Below, in pieces: positions 42,870 through 52,141 of a DNA stretch of 64,000 nucleotides. Both the position numbers and the translations under genes were made by a program. Location: assembly GCA_016928305.1 (NCBI GenBank), contig JAFGKY010000002.1:182365-246364 (forward strand), given 5' to 3'. How positions within the stretch are numbered: the first letter of the stretch is position 1; each line of letters begins with the position of its first letter. The stretch is from Bacteroidales bacterium (GTDB taxonomy: Bacteria; Bacteroidota; Bacteroidia; Bacteroidales; UBA10428). Below the pieces are notes generated by a model. That model had not been told where the DNA came from and searched no databases. It saw only the letters and a list, made by a program, of their open reading frames with translations.

Positions 42870-43187
42870 TTAAAACAGTTTTTCAAGCTTATTGATAAAA
42901 TTGGCCTTTGGCGCAGCCCCAACCAGTTTGTCAGCCACAACTCCATCTTTGAAAAATAAAACCGTAGGAATATTCCGTATTCCGAATCTGGCTGCAATAT
43001 TGGGATTAGCATCAACATCCACTTTCCCAACAATAGCCTTATCTTTATAATCTTCAGCAATCTCATTAACAATAGGCCCAACCATCCGACAAGGGCCACA
43101 CCACTCAGCCCAAAAATCAACCAGTACAGGTTTATCTGCCTTTAAAACAATATCTTCAAAATTAGCGTCATATAATTCCAGTGCCAT
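42870..43187 (-). CDS. trxA: Thioredoxin
   Basis: 105 residues, the normal thioredoxin length. The active site is FWAEWCGPCRMVGP (Cys30, Cys33), with the cis-Pro region RNIPTVLFFKDG and the closing LVGAAPK. It reduces protein disulfides in the cytoplasm using thioredoxin reductase. No signal peptide. Located between dnaE and DUF6427 on the same strand. Confidence 0.97.
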   Translation of the reverse strand: MALELYDANFEDIVLKADKPVLVDFWAEWCGPCRMVGPIVNEIAEDYKDKAIVGKVDVDANPNIAARFGIRNIPTVLFFKDGVVADKLVGAAPKANFINKLEKLF

Positions 43188-43276
43188 TGTACAATTTATA
43201 AGTTAAAATTCAATTAGTTACATATGTATTAGAATGGCGGTAAAGGTATAAAATCAATTTTTCACAAACAAGATAT

Positions 43277-46200
43277 TCAAAAAAGCTTAAATTCAATTTC
43301 AGGGTTTTGAAACAAAAATTCAATAAAATCGTCTGATAATTCAATATGTTTCGATCGGGAAAACATATCTACTGCGATGTTTTCAGTCGTATCAACCAAC
43401 AAAACCTTCATGTTAATACTACCTTTGTTGTTCAGGGTGAAAAATTTCATTTTTTCCAGTAGTTTTTCGGTAAGTTCATCCAGTGGTATTTTAAGCTGAA
43501 TACTCGTAATAAGTTCATCCCTTGCACTGCTCAGCATAAAAATATTCTTAATGCGAAATTCCAGTTCGGGTGTTTTTTTCCACGTGCTTTCCTGAACCGA
43601 ACCTTTGATCAATAAGGAATAACCTTCATATATAAACCTTCTGAAGTTCTCATAATCCTTACCGAAAAGAGTAATGGAGTATATATCCGTATAGTCTTCC
43701 AGGGTAAAACTTCCAAAAGGTTTCCCATTCCTGGTAACGGAATGCTTTACTGTAGTGATAATACCGGCTATGGTCAAATCCCTTCCCTTCAGGGATGGCA
43801 GATCGCGAAATTCCGCCAGTGTTGCGTTACAAAAATGTTTCATTTCCAGGCTGTAATGATCCAACGGATGCGATGACAGGTATATCCCAATAAGTTCTTT
43901 TTCTTTGTTCAGCTTGACCAATGCAGGCCATTCCTCTCCTTGCGGGGATTTCGGTTTAACAACCTGCAGGGAAGCCATATCACCAAACAACGTTTGGGTA
44001 ACATTTCCCTGATTTTGGATCAGATTGCCGTAACGAATAAGCTGTTCAATAAAACTGGTTCCGTTTTCATCCGTAATAAAGAACTGATGCCGTTTAGGTT
44101 CCGAAAAACTATCAAAACCTCCTGCCATAGCCAGTGCTTCAATACACCTTTTGTTCACAATCGTCAGATTCACCCTTTCAACCACATCATAAATATCCTT
44201 GAAGGGACCCGAATTCCTTCGAACTTCAAGTATATGTTCCACGGCAGATTCTCCAACGCCTTTAATAGCTGTCAGTCCAAACCGGATCTGTCCGCTTGCA
44301 TTGACCGTAAAGGTTGAAAAGCTTTCGTTGATATCCGGAACAAGTACGGTCAAACCCATACGCCTGCATTCATCCATAAAAAAGGTTATTTTTTTTATGT
44401 CGCTTAAGTTCCGGCTTAACACAGCAGCCATAAATTCAGCCGGGTAATGCGCTTTCAGGTAAGCCGTCTGATAAGATATATAGGCATAACAGGTTGAATG
44501 TGATTTATTAAAAGCATAATGGGCAAATGACTCCCAGTCTTTCCATATTTTCTCCACGATTTTAGTATCATGACCACGCTGAATGCATCCTTCATGAAAC
44601 TTAATCTTCAGCTGATCCATCATAGAAACAATTTTCTTTCCCATGGCCTTTCTCAATGAATCAGCCATACCTTTTGAAAAACCTGCCAATAACTGGGATA
44701 ATAGCATAACCTGTTCCTGATAAACGGTAATGCCATATGTATCCTTCAAATATACTTCCATCAAAGGTACATCATATTCAATTTTTTCCCGTCCGTGCTT
44801 GCGCGAGATGTAGCTTGGGATGTACTCCATTGGACCAGGTCTGTACAAGGCGTTCATGGCAATCAGGTCTTCAAACCGGTTTGGTTTTAATGCTTTAAGG
44901 TATTTTTTCATCCCGTCTGATTCAAACTGGAAAAGCCCTGTGGTATCTCCCCGGCTGTACAGCTCATAGGTCATCGGATCATCCAGCGGAATTGTACTGA
45001 TATCGATATCAATGTTTCTTGAGATTTTAACATTTTGTATGGTATCCTTTATGATGGACAATGTTTTCAGTCCCAGAAAATCCATCTTAAGCATACCAAC
45101 GGATTCAATATGTGATCCATCAAATTGGGTCACATTCAATTCGGCGTCCTTGTTACGGCATACCGGAATGTATTCTTCAAGATCATCTTTACCGATGATG
45201 ATTCCGCATGCATGAACGCCTGTCTGTCTCACAGATCCCTCCAGCACTTCAGCATACTTTAATGTTTTGGTAATCAGCTCATTTTCTCCCTGACGCTCCT
45301 GAAGCAGCAAAGGAGCTCTCTCATAAGCCTCCGGGAAAGATATTCCGGGAATTTCAGGTACAAGTTTGGCTAACCGGTCAGCCTCCGGCAGTGGAAGCTT
45401 TTGAACCCTGGCAACGTCGCGGATAGCCATTTTTGGAGCCATTGTTCCAAAAGTGATAATATGGGCTACCCTTTTGTCACCATATTTCTTCACCACATAT
45501 TGTAATACTTTTTCTCTGCCATCCTCATCGAAATCAATATCAATATCCGGCATTGAGATCCGGTCAGGATTCAGGAAACGCTCAAAAAGCAAATCGTATT
45601 TAATGGGATCAATATCTGTAATCTTTAAACAATAGGCGACAACTGAACCTGCTGCAGATCCTCTTCCGGGACCAACTGAAACTCCCATTTCACGGGCAGC
45701 CCTGATCACATCCCAGACAATCAGAAAATAACCCGGGAAACCCATTTTCTTAATGGTATCAAGTTCAAACTCGATACGTTCTTTCACTTTTTCATTCAGT
45801 ATGGGATAACGTTGTGCTGCTCCTTCATACGTTAAATGGCTCAGGTATTCATTGCTGTCTGAAAAGCCTTCAGGAATCTGAAAATCAGGCATTATGGGAT
45901 CATTATTGAGTTCATAAAGCTCAATTTTTTCCACTATATCATTAGTATTCATAATGGCCTCGGGAAGATCTGCAAACAAGGTTTTCATTTCCTGCTGTGT
46001 TTTCATCCATTCCTGGTGCGTATACCGAAGCCTGGAGGGATCATCCATATCTTTACCTGTATTAATACACAATAACTGGTCATGCGCCTCAGCATCCTCC
46101 GCATTTATGAAATGAACATCATTGGTTGCCACTATCTTTATGCCTGTTTCCCTACCCAGTTTTACTAGCTGGTCATTAATGAAAACCTGGTCTTCATAAA

Positions 46201-47497
46201 CTTCCTTATCAATTTTCGGATCTCCGGATTTATGTTGTTGTAACTCAAAATAATAATCATCTCCAAAGATACTTTTATACTCTTTAATTACTTCCAGTGC
46301 CCGGTCATAGCTTTCATGCCTTAACACCCAGGGTAATTCACCATGAAGACATCCTGTCAGCGCAATCAGGCCTGAATAGTGTTGTCTGAGCAACTCCTTA
46401 TCAATCCTTGGTTTATAGTAAAATCCCTCTGTCCAGCCATACGATACAAGTTTGATAAGGTTTTTATAACCTTGTTTGTTTTTGGCCAGTAAAATCAAAT
46501 GAAATCCACCGCCATCCAACTTATCCGATTTTTCAAACCTGGATCGCCTTGCCACATAAACCTCGCATCCTAATATGGGCTTTATACCTTGCTTTGTAGC
46601 TTCGTTATGAAATTCCTTTGCGCCAAACATATTGCCATGATCTGTTATGGCCAGGGCTGTCATGCCGTCACTTTTGGCCTTTGAAATTAGCTCCCGGATA
46701 TCCGCCGCACCGTCAAGTATCGAATATTGTGTATGCAAATGAAGATGTGTAAACAACACATTATTCAATTGAACAGCATTCCTTTTAGTGTTGTCATCCT
46801 CATTTTCCTTTTTTCTTTTTTTATACAGGTTTGCATCAGACACCTTCACAGGAGAAATAACATCCTGATTACTTTGTTTAAATTGTGCCAAAGCTTTGGG
46901 ATTCCATTCAGGAATAGCCGGTTTTATAACTTCCAATCGTACCAGTTCCAAAAAACAACGTGCTGTTGCAGCAACATCAGCGGTTGCATTATGAGCCTCC
47001 TTAAAATCTTCGGCAAATAATTTCTGATGAAGCTCACTCAGGGTTGGCCATTTGAAACTACCACCCTTACCCCCGGAAAGAGCACAATATTCGGTAGCTT
47101 CGACTTTTGTGCAACATACAGGAAGAGACATTAATTTATCCGGTATCGAAGTTCTAATGTATTCCGCTCCAATAATATTCCTGTCAAAATCAACATTATG
47201 TCCGATAATAAGTTTTGAACGAGCCAGTGATTCGTTAAATTCCTGTAATATAAAAGTAAGATCTTCTCCTTCAGCCAGCGCTCTTTCAGTTGAGATGCCA
47301 TGAATTTTCTCCGATGCAAACGGAATGGTATATCCGGAAGGCCTGATAATATAACTTTTTGCTTCAAGGATAATCCCTTTCGCATCATGACATTCCCAGG
47401 CAAGTTGAACCAACCGGGGCCAATTGCTGAGGTTCGTTACAGGAGCATTGTAATCAGCAGGTAATCCTGTTGTTTCGGTATCAAATATCAAAAACAT
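43277..47497 (-). CDS. dnaE: DNA polymerase III alpha subunit with fused DnaQ-like exonuclease
   Basis: 1406 residues. The first about 200 residues are a DnaQ-type 3'-5' exonuclease: FDTETTG (Asp6, Glu8), IIGHNVDFDRN and HNATADVAATARCF, giving all ExoI-III motifs. The polymerase follows: PHP domain (FTHLHLHTQYSILDGAADI, TDHGNMFGAKEFH), the catalytic PDIDIDFDEDGR motif, GPGRGSAAGSVVAYCL, YRPGPMEYIPSYISRKHG, then HhH and OB domains near the C-terminus. It is the main replicative polymerase; the fusion supplies proofreading in cis. The PHP motif residues look intact. Confidence 0.97.
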   Translation of the reverse strand: MFLIFDTETTGLPADYNAPVTNLSNWPRLVQLAWECHDAKGIILEAKSYIIRPSGYTIPFASEKIHGISTERALAEGEDLTFILQEFNESLARSKLIIGHNVDFDRNIIGAEYIRTSIPDKLMSLPVCCTKVEATEYCALSGGKGGSFKWPTLSELHQKLFAEDFKEAHNATADVAATARCFLELVRLEVIKPAIPEWNPKALAQFKQSNQDVISPVKVSDANLYKKRKKENEDDNTKRNAVQLNNVLFTHLHLHTQYSILDGAADIRELISKAKSDGMTALAITDHGNMFGAKEFHNEATKQGIKPILGCEVYVARRSRFEKSDKLDGGGFHLILLAKNKQGYKNLIKLVSYGWTEGFYYKPRIDKELLRQHYSGLIALTGCLHGELPWVLRHESYDRALEVIKEYKSIFGDDYYFELQQHKSGDPKIDKEVYEDQVFINDQLVKLGRETGIKIVATNDVHFINAEDAEAHDQLLCINTGKDMDDPSRLRYTHQEWMKTQQEMKTLFADLPEAIMNTNDIVEKIELYELNNDPIMPDFQIPEGFSDSNEYLSHLTYEGAAQRYPILNEKVKERIEFELDTIKKMGFPGYFLIVWDVIRAAREMGVSVGPGRGSAAGSVVAYCLKITDIDPIKYDLLFERFLNPDRISMPDIDIDFDEDGREKVLQYVVKKYGDKRVAHIITFGTMAPKMAIRDVARVQKLPLPEADRLAKLVPEIPGISFPEAYERAPLLLQERQGENELITKTLKYAEVLEGSVRQTGVHACGIIIGKDDLEEYIPVCRNKDAELNVTQFDGSHIESVGMLKMDFLGLKTLSIIKDTIQNVKISRNIDIDISTIPLDDPMTYELYSRGDTTGLFQFESDGMKKYLKALKPNRFEDLIAMNALYRPGPMEYIPSYISRKHGREKIEYDVPLMEVYLKDTYGITVYQEQVMLLSQLLAGFSKGMADSLRKAMGKKIVSMMDQLKIKFHEGCIQRGHDTKIVEKIWKDWESFAHYAFNKSHSTCYAYISYQTAYLKAHYPAEFMAAVLSRNLSDIKKITFFMDECRRMGLTVLVPDINESFSTFTVNASGQIRFGLTAIKGVGESAVEHILEVRRNSGPFKDIYDVVERVNLTIVNKRCIEALAMAGGFDSFSEPKRHQFFITDENGTSFIEQLIRYGNLIQNQGNVTQTLFGDMASLQVVKPKSPQGEEWPALVKLNKEKELIGIYLSSHPLDHYSLEMKHFCNATLAEFRDLPSLKGRDLTIAGIITTVKHSVTRNGKPFGSFTLEDYTDIYSITLFGKDYENFRRFIYEGYSLLIKGSVQESTWKKTPELEFRIKNIFMLSSARDELITSIQLKIPLDELTEKLLEKMKFFTLNNKGSINMKVLLVDTTENIAVDMFSRSKHIELSDDFIEFLFQNPEIEFKLF

Positions 47498-47534
47498 AAC
47501 CGGCTTTGCAGCAAATTTTTAAATCGCTGATAAT

Positions 47535-47542
47535 CAAATATA
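47535..47542 (-). promoter_or_regulatory. Candidate -7 element for dnaE
   Basis: TATATTTG on the minus strand fits TAnnTTTG, 37 bases before the dnaE start codon. A -33 TTG at the expected distance is not clear. Confidence 0.4.
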
Positions 47543-47644
47543 AATTAAGAAAATTATAAGAGATAAAATTAACCTAAAGCTTACCCATTCGAAAGCGTTG
47601 TTAATAAAAATGCAAAAGAAGTTCTAATAAAATACCAGCCGGTT

Positions 47645-48394
47645 TTATTTTTCAGGAAATTTATGATGCAGGTCAACCGGTTTTGATATCCGGCGTATCC
47701 TGATATTAATTATCTCAACCACCAGGGAAAAGAAAACAGCAAAATAAATGTAGCCTTTTGGCACATGTTTATGCAGACCATCAAGAACCAGCATAAATCC
47801 TATCAGAATAAGAAAGGACAGCGCCAGCACCTGCAAGGTGGGATGCTTGTTAATGAATCTGCTAACAGAACCTGCAAATAACATCATGATCAAAATGGCA
47901 ACAATAATAGCCGTTATCATAAGCGGCAGTTTATCGGTAAGGCCAATAGCCGTTAATATAGAATCGAATGAAAAAATAAGATCGAGCAACACAATCTGAA
48001 AAATGACGGTAAACAAATGCGTCTTTACTTTTATTTTGACTTCATTATCCGCACCTTCCATTTTCTGATGGATCTCCGAAACACTCTTTATGATCAGAAA
48101 CATCCCTCCGGCCAAAAGGATCAGGTCCCGAGTCGAAATTTCCAGCTGAAAAACAGCAAATAACGGATTGGTAAACCGTATAAAAAATGAGATGGTCAAC
48201 AACAATAAGGAACGAAATATCATTGCCAGCAACAATCCAAGATTCCGGGCTAACCGTTGCCGTTCTGCAGGCAACCGGTTGGTTATAATTGAAATAAAAA
48301 TTACATTATCGATACCCAGTACTACTTCCAATAGTATCAGCGTTATCAGAGCAATCCAACTCCCTGGTTGATAAAATAATTCCATTATCCTCAT
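47645..48394 (-). CDS. TerC family integral membrane protein
   Basis: 249 residues with about seven transmembrane helices. The family pattern is visible: LILLEVVLGIDNVIFISIIT (with the conserved Asp in the first helix), LLAGGMFLIIKS and IVLLDLIFSFDSILTAIGLT (second conserved Asp). TerC/Alx/YceF proteins are linked to metal (Mn) export or metallation of exoenzymes and to tellurite resistance; the role here is not defined. Start may be codon 4 (48385). Confidence 0.92.
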   Translation of the reverse strand: MRIMELFYQPGSWIALITLILLEVVLGIDNVIFISIITNRLPAERQRLARNLGLLLAMIFRSLLLLTISFFIRFTNPLFAVFQLEISTRDLILLAGGMFLIIKSVSEIHQKMEGADNEVKIKVKTHLFTVIFQIVLLDLIFSFDSILTAIGLTDKLPLMITAIIVAILIMMLFAGSVSRFINKHPTLQVLALSFLILIGFMLVLDGLHKHVPKGYIYFAVFFSLVVEIINIRIRRISKPVDLHHKFPEK

Positions 48395-48503
48395 TCATTA
48401 ATACAGGACAATAAAAATATACCATTTAGGTCCGACTTCTCCAACTGCTGAAAAAATTATGATTCAGGTTACATTACAACCTGTGATGTTTTTTGATGTT
48501 AAT

Positions 48504-49073
48504 TTATAAATTCAACGATTCCGGTGTTTTATTTAATAAAAGACTTTCGATCTGCTGAATGAACATTTTTTTGGTTTCTTCCCGTGTCTGGGCAATGCCA
48601 GCCAACATGGACGGATTTCCCTGAAGCGGGCAGAACAAAAATGCAGGTATGCTTTGAATACCAAATACCGATGCCAGTTCCTTTTCCCGCTGAACATCAA
48701 TTTTGTATATGATAATTTTTCCAGAATATTCCTGTGCCAGTTCATCAAGAATTGGAGCCGTTTGCCGACACGGGGCACACCAGTCGGCATAGAAATCAAT
48801 CAGGCAGGGCAGTGATCCTTTGTAGATCCATGCGGTTGCATTCTTCTCATAATCCATGATCTTATCCAGAAAATCAGCCTTTGTTATATGAACAGGTTTG
48901 TTAATACTGATATCATGTTTATCAAATTGGTTGTTGCTAACTATTTCAGCAACTTGCTTTTTATCTGTACCGGATGTCGGATCAATTCCTGCCGTACCCG
49001 CTTCCGGTTGACTGTTACATCCCTGTATGGTAAAAAAAACTCCCGCAGAAAACAGAACCAATAATTTTCTCAT
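48504..49073 (-). CDS. Thioredoxin-like lipoprotein
   Basis: 189 residues from the ATG at 49073; the frame opens to 49139, but MRKLLVLFSAGVFFTIQGC is a clear SPII signal with Cys19. The C-terminal thioredoxin domain has FYADWCAPCRQTAP (Cys99, Cys102) and IQSIPAFLFCP. It probably acts as a periplasmic thiol-disulfide enzyme anchored to a membrane. The WCAPC motif suggests reductase rather than oxidase use. Monocistronic as far as visible. Confidence 0.9.
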   Translation of the reverse strand: MRKLLVLFSAGVFFTIQGCNSQPEAGTAGIDPTSGTDKKQVAEIVSNNQFDKHDISINKPVHITKADFLDKIMDYEKNATAWIYKGSLPCLIDFYADWCAPCRQTAPILDELAQEYSGKIIIYKIDVQREKELASVFGIQSIPAFLFCPLQGNPSMLAGIAQTREETKKMFIQQIESLLLNKTPESLNL

Positions 49074-49210
49074 AATTACAAGATTAAATATTATTTTAAT
49101 TGACTTGCTATGCTTCGTCAGATTTACAAAATTACACAAATTAAAGTATAATATTGCATATTATTCATATATATGCATATTTATATATCATAAATTGTGC
49201 CAAGAATTCA

Positions 49211-49897
49211 TCAGGATACAATTTTGTCAGGAGACTGATTATCTGTAATATGACTATAACAAGACCTGAGTTTATATAAAACTGCTTTTTCTGTTACCTG
49301 AATATCAACAACATTCAGGGATATTAACTTAACCAGAATAATTTCTGCAATATGACGACTTGTATGAGCTATTTTAACAAATTTTGAAAGGGTAATAAAG
49401 GGATTCTTTTCAAGGTAGGTGATCAGTACTTTTTCCTCCTTTCCATATTTTAATAATATACCTCTCGGATTGTTATATTTGTTCCATACTTTAATCAAAA
49501 TCCTGTTGGCCTGAAAATTCTGGTCAGCAACACGAACAAAAGCTGTCCATTTCCCATTCTCATCCAAGGCATAATGAGGCCTGTTATGACTTTTCTGAAT
49601 GATGGCTTCAAGAACCCAACGACCATCAATATTCCATTTCTGAAGTGTATAACTGACCTTTGGTTTGCAATATAAATGAGCGGCCGATTCAATCATGTAT
49701 TCTTCTTCTTCAGTTCGGATACCGGTTATAACTCCGTTATCTTTCACACCAATCAGTAATTTGCCGCCATCGGTATTGGCAAAAGCTGACAGGGTGCGCG
49801 CAATCTTTCGGGCATCGGAAATCTCAAATTTAAAGTCGAGGTTTTGATTTTCTCCTTTTGCGATCAAATCCTGTATATAGTGTGATTTAGTTTTCAC
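49211..49897 (-). CDS. AlbA_2 (Schlafen-like) domain protein
   Basis: 228 residues. The N-terminal domain is AlbA_2: LIAKGENQNLDFKFEISDARKIARTLSAFANTDGGKLLIGVKDNG. The C-terminal part looks like a winged helix (EEKVLITYLEKNPFITLSKFVKIAHTSRHIAEIILVKLI). Such proteins are often DNA- or nucleotide-binding regulators; some AlbA_2 proteins sit in defence loci, but no partner genes are seen here. I would annotate it as a putative DNA-binding protein only. Confidence 0.82.
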   Translation of the reverse strand: MKTKSHYIQDLIAKGENQNLDFKFEISDARKIARTLSAFANTDGGKLLIGVKDNGVITGIRTEEEEYMIESAAHLYCKPKVSYTLQKWNIDGRWVLEAIIQKSHNRPHYALDENGKWTAFVRVADQNFQANRILIKVWNKYNNPRGILLKYGKEEKVLITYLEKNPFITLSKFVKIAHTSRHIAEIILVKLISLNVVDIQVTEKAVLYKLRSCYSHITDNQSPDKIVS

Positions 49898-50173
49898 GGA
49901 TCAAAAAACTCAGGTCTTCAAAATTAATTCATTTTATCGGCAATGCCTTGTAAAAGACTAAGAGGTGAAATTGAATATATTTAAAAAATTATGAATACAA
50001 GGTATACAACGTGTTTACTGACAAAAAGTCAGATATGCAATCATGCTGCCTGAATTATCATAACGTTATTGGAAGATATCCGAAAAAAATAATTTGCTTT
50101 TTGCCAAATAAAGTCTATATTATAAACGAGCATTTTGATTATAACATAATCATTTAACCATACAAACAATTTT

Positions 50174-50515
50174 ATGAAAAAGCTGATATCTTGCTGTGGA
50201 CTGGATTGTGCTACCTGTGATGCACGGACGGCTACCATCGAAAACAACGATGAGCTGAGAAAAGCCACAGCTGCGAACTGGCAGAAGATGTATAATGTTC
50301 CCGATCTTTCGTTTGAATCTATAAACTGCACAGGGTGCAGGGAAGAGGGCGTGAAATTTTCGCATTGTAATGTATGTGAGATCCGGAAATGTGTACAACA
50401 AAAAGGTTATGAAACATGTAGGGAATGCGCGGATATGGAAACATGCCAGATTGTAGCCATGGTGCACCAGCATGTCCCGGAGGCAATAAAAAACTTGAAA
50501 CTTCTGAACCAGTGA
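50174..50515 (+). CDS. DUF3795 Cys-rich protein
   Basis: 113 residues. MKKLISCCGLDCATCDARTAT, INCTGCREEGVKFSHCNVCEIRKC and ETCRECADMETC give the DUF3795 pattern of about 13 cysteines, likely a metal-binding (zinc or Fe-S) protein. The function of the family is unknown. It stands alone upstream of a tRNA gene. Confidence 0.88.
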   Translation: MKKLISCCGLDCATCDARTATIENNDELRKATAANWQKMYNVPDLSFESINCTGCREEGVKFSHCNVCEIRKCVQQKGYETCRECADMETCQIVAMVHQHVPEAIKNLKLLNQ

Positions 50516-50616
50516 TTGGAAACGAAAACATATCCTATGGAACATGAAAAATTTCGTTGAAATACCTGACATTCTCTTTTTGTCGTTAGGCAATGGTGAT
50601 TATCGATAATTTTATA

Positions 50617-50624
50617 TATTTTTG
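50617..50624 (+). promoter_or_regulatory. Candidate -7 element for the tRNA-Ala gene
   Basis: TATTTTTG fits TAnnTTTG and ends 14 bases before the mature tRNA 5' end. The -33 region (about 50593) is AATGG rather than a good TTG. Confidence 0.45.
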
Positions 50625-50637
50625 CGCACGAAAAGAA

Positions 50638-50711
50638 GGGGAATTAGCTCAGTTGGCTAGAGCGATTGCATGGCATGCAATAGGTCAGGGGTTCGACTCC
50701 CCTATTCTCCA
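50638..50711 (+). tRNA. tRNA-Ala (anticodon GGC)
   Basis: 74 bases folding as a full cloverleaf: acceptor GGGGAAT/ATTCTCC (one G-T pair), D arm GCTC..GAGC, anticodon stem ATTGC/GCAAT with loop ATGGCAT (anticodon GGC, reading GCC/GCU), T arm AGGGG-TTCGACT-CCCCT, discriminator A. The 3' CCA is not encoded. Confidence 0.97.
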
Positions 50712-50793
50712 CAAAACACTGAATTGGATTGTTCATGATTTATCTTGGCAACTCTGTTCTTTTTGTTATCATCCATCCTGTTACCGAGCATGT

Positions 50794-51225
50794 CTAACCG
50801 GCTATAAACGTTACAATACCCTCTTTATCTGATTCCGACAATAATCCGTTTTTTGATTTCCATTCCGGTATGCTGTCTTCAGGTGCATTCGGAATGTGTT
50901 TCTTCATTGCCCTGAACATCGAACCGGTAGCAAATTTATAGGTAGTAAATAATCCTACTTTCATACCCTGAGGAATGATTAAATTCCGTGCAAATTTAAT
51001 CCACACACGATCAGGATGCTGAAGCACCAGATATAATCCACTGGTCCAACATCCCAGAAACAAATGGGTAACATCCTGAAGTAGATCAGCATTGAATTCC
51101 TCCGCTGCCACTACCCTGGATTCCAAGCCATTTTCATTCAGTATTTTCCCAATTTCCTCACCGTATTTTCGTGTATGACCTTTCTTGCTCTGATGAACAA
51201 CGAGTGCTTTTTTCATAAGATCCAT
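50794..51225 (-). CDS. Flavodoxin-like domain protein
   Basis: 143 residues. KKALVVHQSKKGHTRKYGEEIGKIL is the FMN-phosphate loop region of flavodoxin-like proteins, followed by THLFLGCWTSGLYL and MKVGLFTTYKFATGS. Probably binds FMN and transfers electrons, or is related to the menaquinone-dependent protoporphyrinogen-oxidase-like flavodoxins. The partner is unknown. Start could be codon 4 (51216). It is 28 bases downstream of the metallo-beta-lactamase-fold gene on the same strand. Confidence 0.78.
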   Translation of the reverse strand: MDLMKKALVVHQSKKGHTRKYGEEIGKILNENGLESRVVAAEEFNADLLQDVTHLFLGCWTSGLYLVLQHPDRVWIKFARNLIIPQGMKVGLFTTYKFATGSMFRAMKKHIPNAPEDSIPEWKSKNGLLSESDKEGIVTFIAG

Positions 51226-51253
51226 AAGGTTAGTTATTATAATAATTTATGTT

Positions 51254-51976
51254 TTATGCTTTTTTGATAACGAGCGATTTTTTCAAAGGCCTCCCATGAG
51301 AAGGATAAAAAACTTTGCAACCTGTTTGTGATAGCCTTTTAATGCTTTTCTTTAATTGTTCAGCATTATTATAAAAAGGTGGCTTAACATTGTTTGGTAA
51401 TACACCATACATTGTGTCTCCAACGAAAGCAACCTCATCGTCAATAATAACACACTGGCTACCGCTCGAGTGTCCCGGTGTATGCATGATATATCCAAGG
51501 AATCCGTATATGCTGAGATCAAGTTTTTCGGTAACAAGAACCGAAGCCGATGCAGGTTCATACCTTATTCTTTTTTGGATCCATTGTCCCAAATTCGTTT
51601 TAAGAATCCGTTCCAGTACTATAGGTCTGGCCGGAAGCTGACTGCTGCCTTCCTGCAAAAAAGCTGCTTCGGATTCATGCACAACAATTGGTGCATTGTA
51701 TTTCGAAGCCACCCTGGCAGCATTTTCCGCATGATCAAAATGCGTGTGGGTAAGGATTAAAGCATCCAGATGCTTAATGCTATAACAGGAAGATAATTTC
51801 TTCGAGAGTTCATTCCATTTGTTTTTCCGTCCTGTATCAACAAGCATGCAATTCGTGCCGTTTGATACCAGAAAAACATTACATCTTCCTTTTAATACCT
51901 GGTAAACCCTGTAACCACTTTTGGTCACTATTGTCTTCATCGATGATTGCATATTAAAATTCAGGTAGAAACGCAT
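51254..51976 (-). CDS. Metallo-beta-lactamase-fold hydrolase
   Basis: 240 residues at most; the start may be codon 13 (51940). Metal ligands are visible: THTHFDHAEN (HxHxDH), MHTPGHSSGSQCV (His), VAFVGDTMYG (Asp) and FYPSHGRPL (His). NCMLVDTGRKNKW is the typical N-terminal turn. A dizinc or diiron hydrolase or thioesterase of unknown substrate; glyoxalase II-like or a general lactonase are options. Adjacent to the flavodoxin-like gene. Confidence 0.88.
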   Translation of the reverse strand: MRFYLNFNMQSSMKTIVTKSGYRVYQVLKGRCNVFLVSNGTNCMLVDTGRKNKWNELSKKLSSCYSIKHLDALILTHTHFDHAENAARVASKYNAPIVVHESEAAFLQEGSSQLPARPIVLERILKTNLGQWIQKRIRYEPASASVLVTEKLDLSIYGFLGYIMHTPGHSSGSQCVIIDDEVAFVGDTMYGVLPNNVKPPFYNNAEQLKKSIKRLSQTGCKVFYPSHGRPLKKSLVIKKA

Positions 51977-52141
51977 TCTTCAAATTATCTCCAATAATAA
52001 TATAAAATCATGGAGCTGTAAAACCAAAGTCTGAAAATCCTGATATTCCGATTAGTTTTTTTGTTACTTTTATCTATAATATGCGTATAAAATGTCAATT
52101 ATTTGCATGATTAATGATTTGAAATCTTAAAAACCCGGATC

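Noticed and set aside
49211..49897. AlbA_2/Schlafen-like protein as part of an anti-phage system
   Set aside because: No nuclease, helicase, ATPase or toxin partner adjacent; the neighbours are housekeeping genes.
50018..50032. Small CTGAC-AAAAA-GTCAG hairpin upstream of the DUF3795 gene
   Set aside because: Only 5 base pairs with no T-run or conserved context; likely chance.
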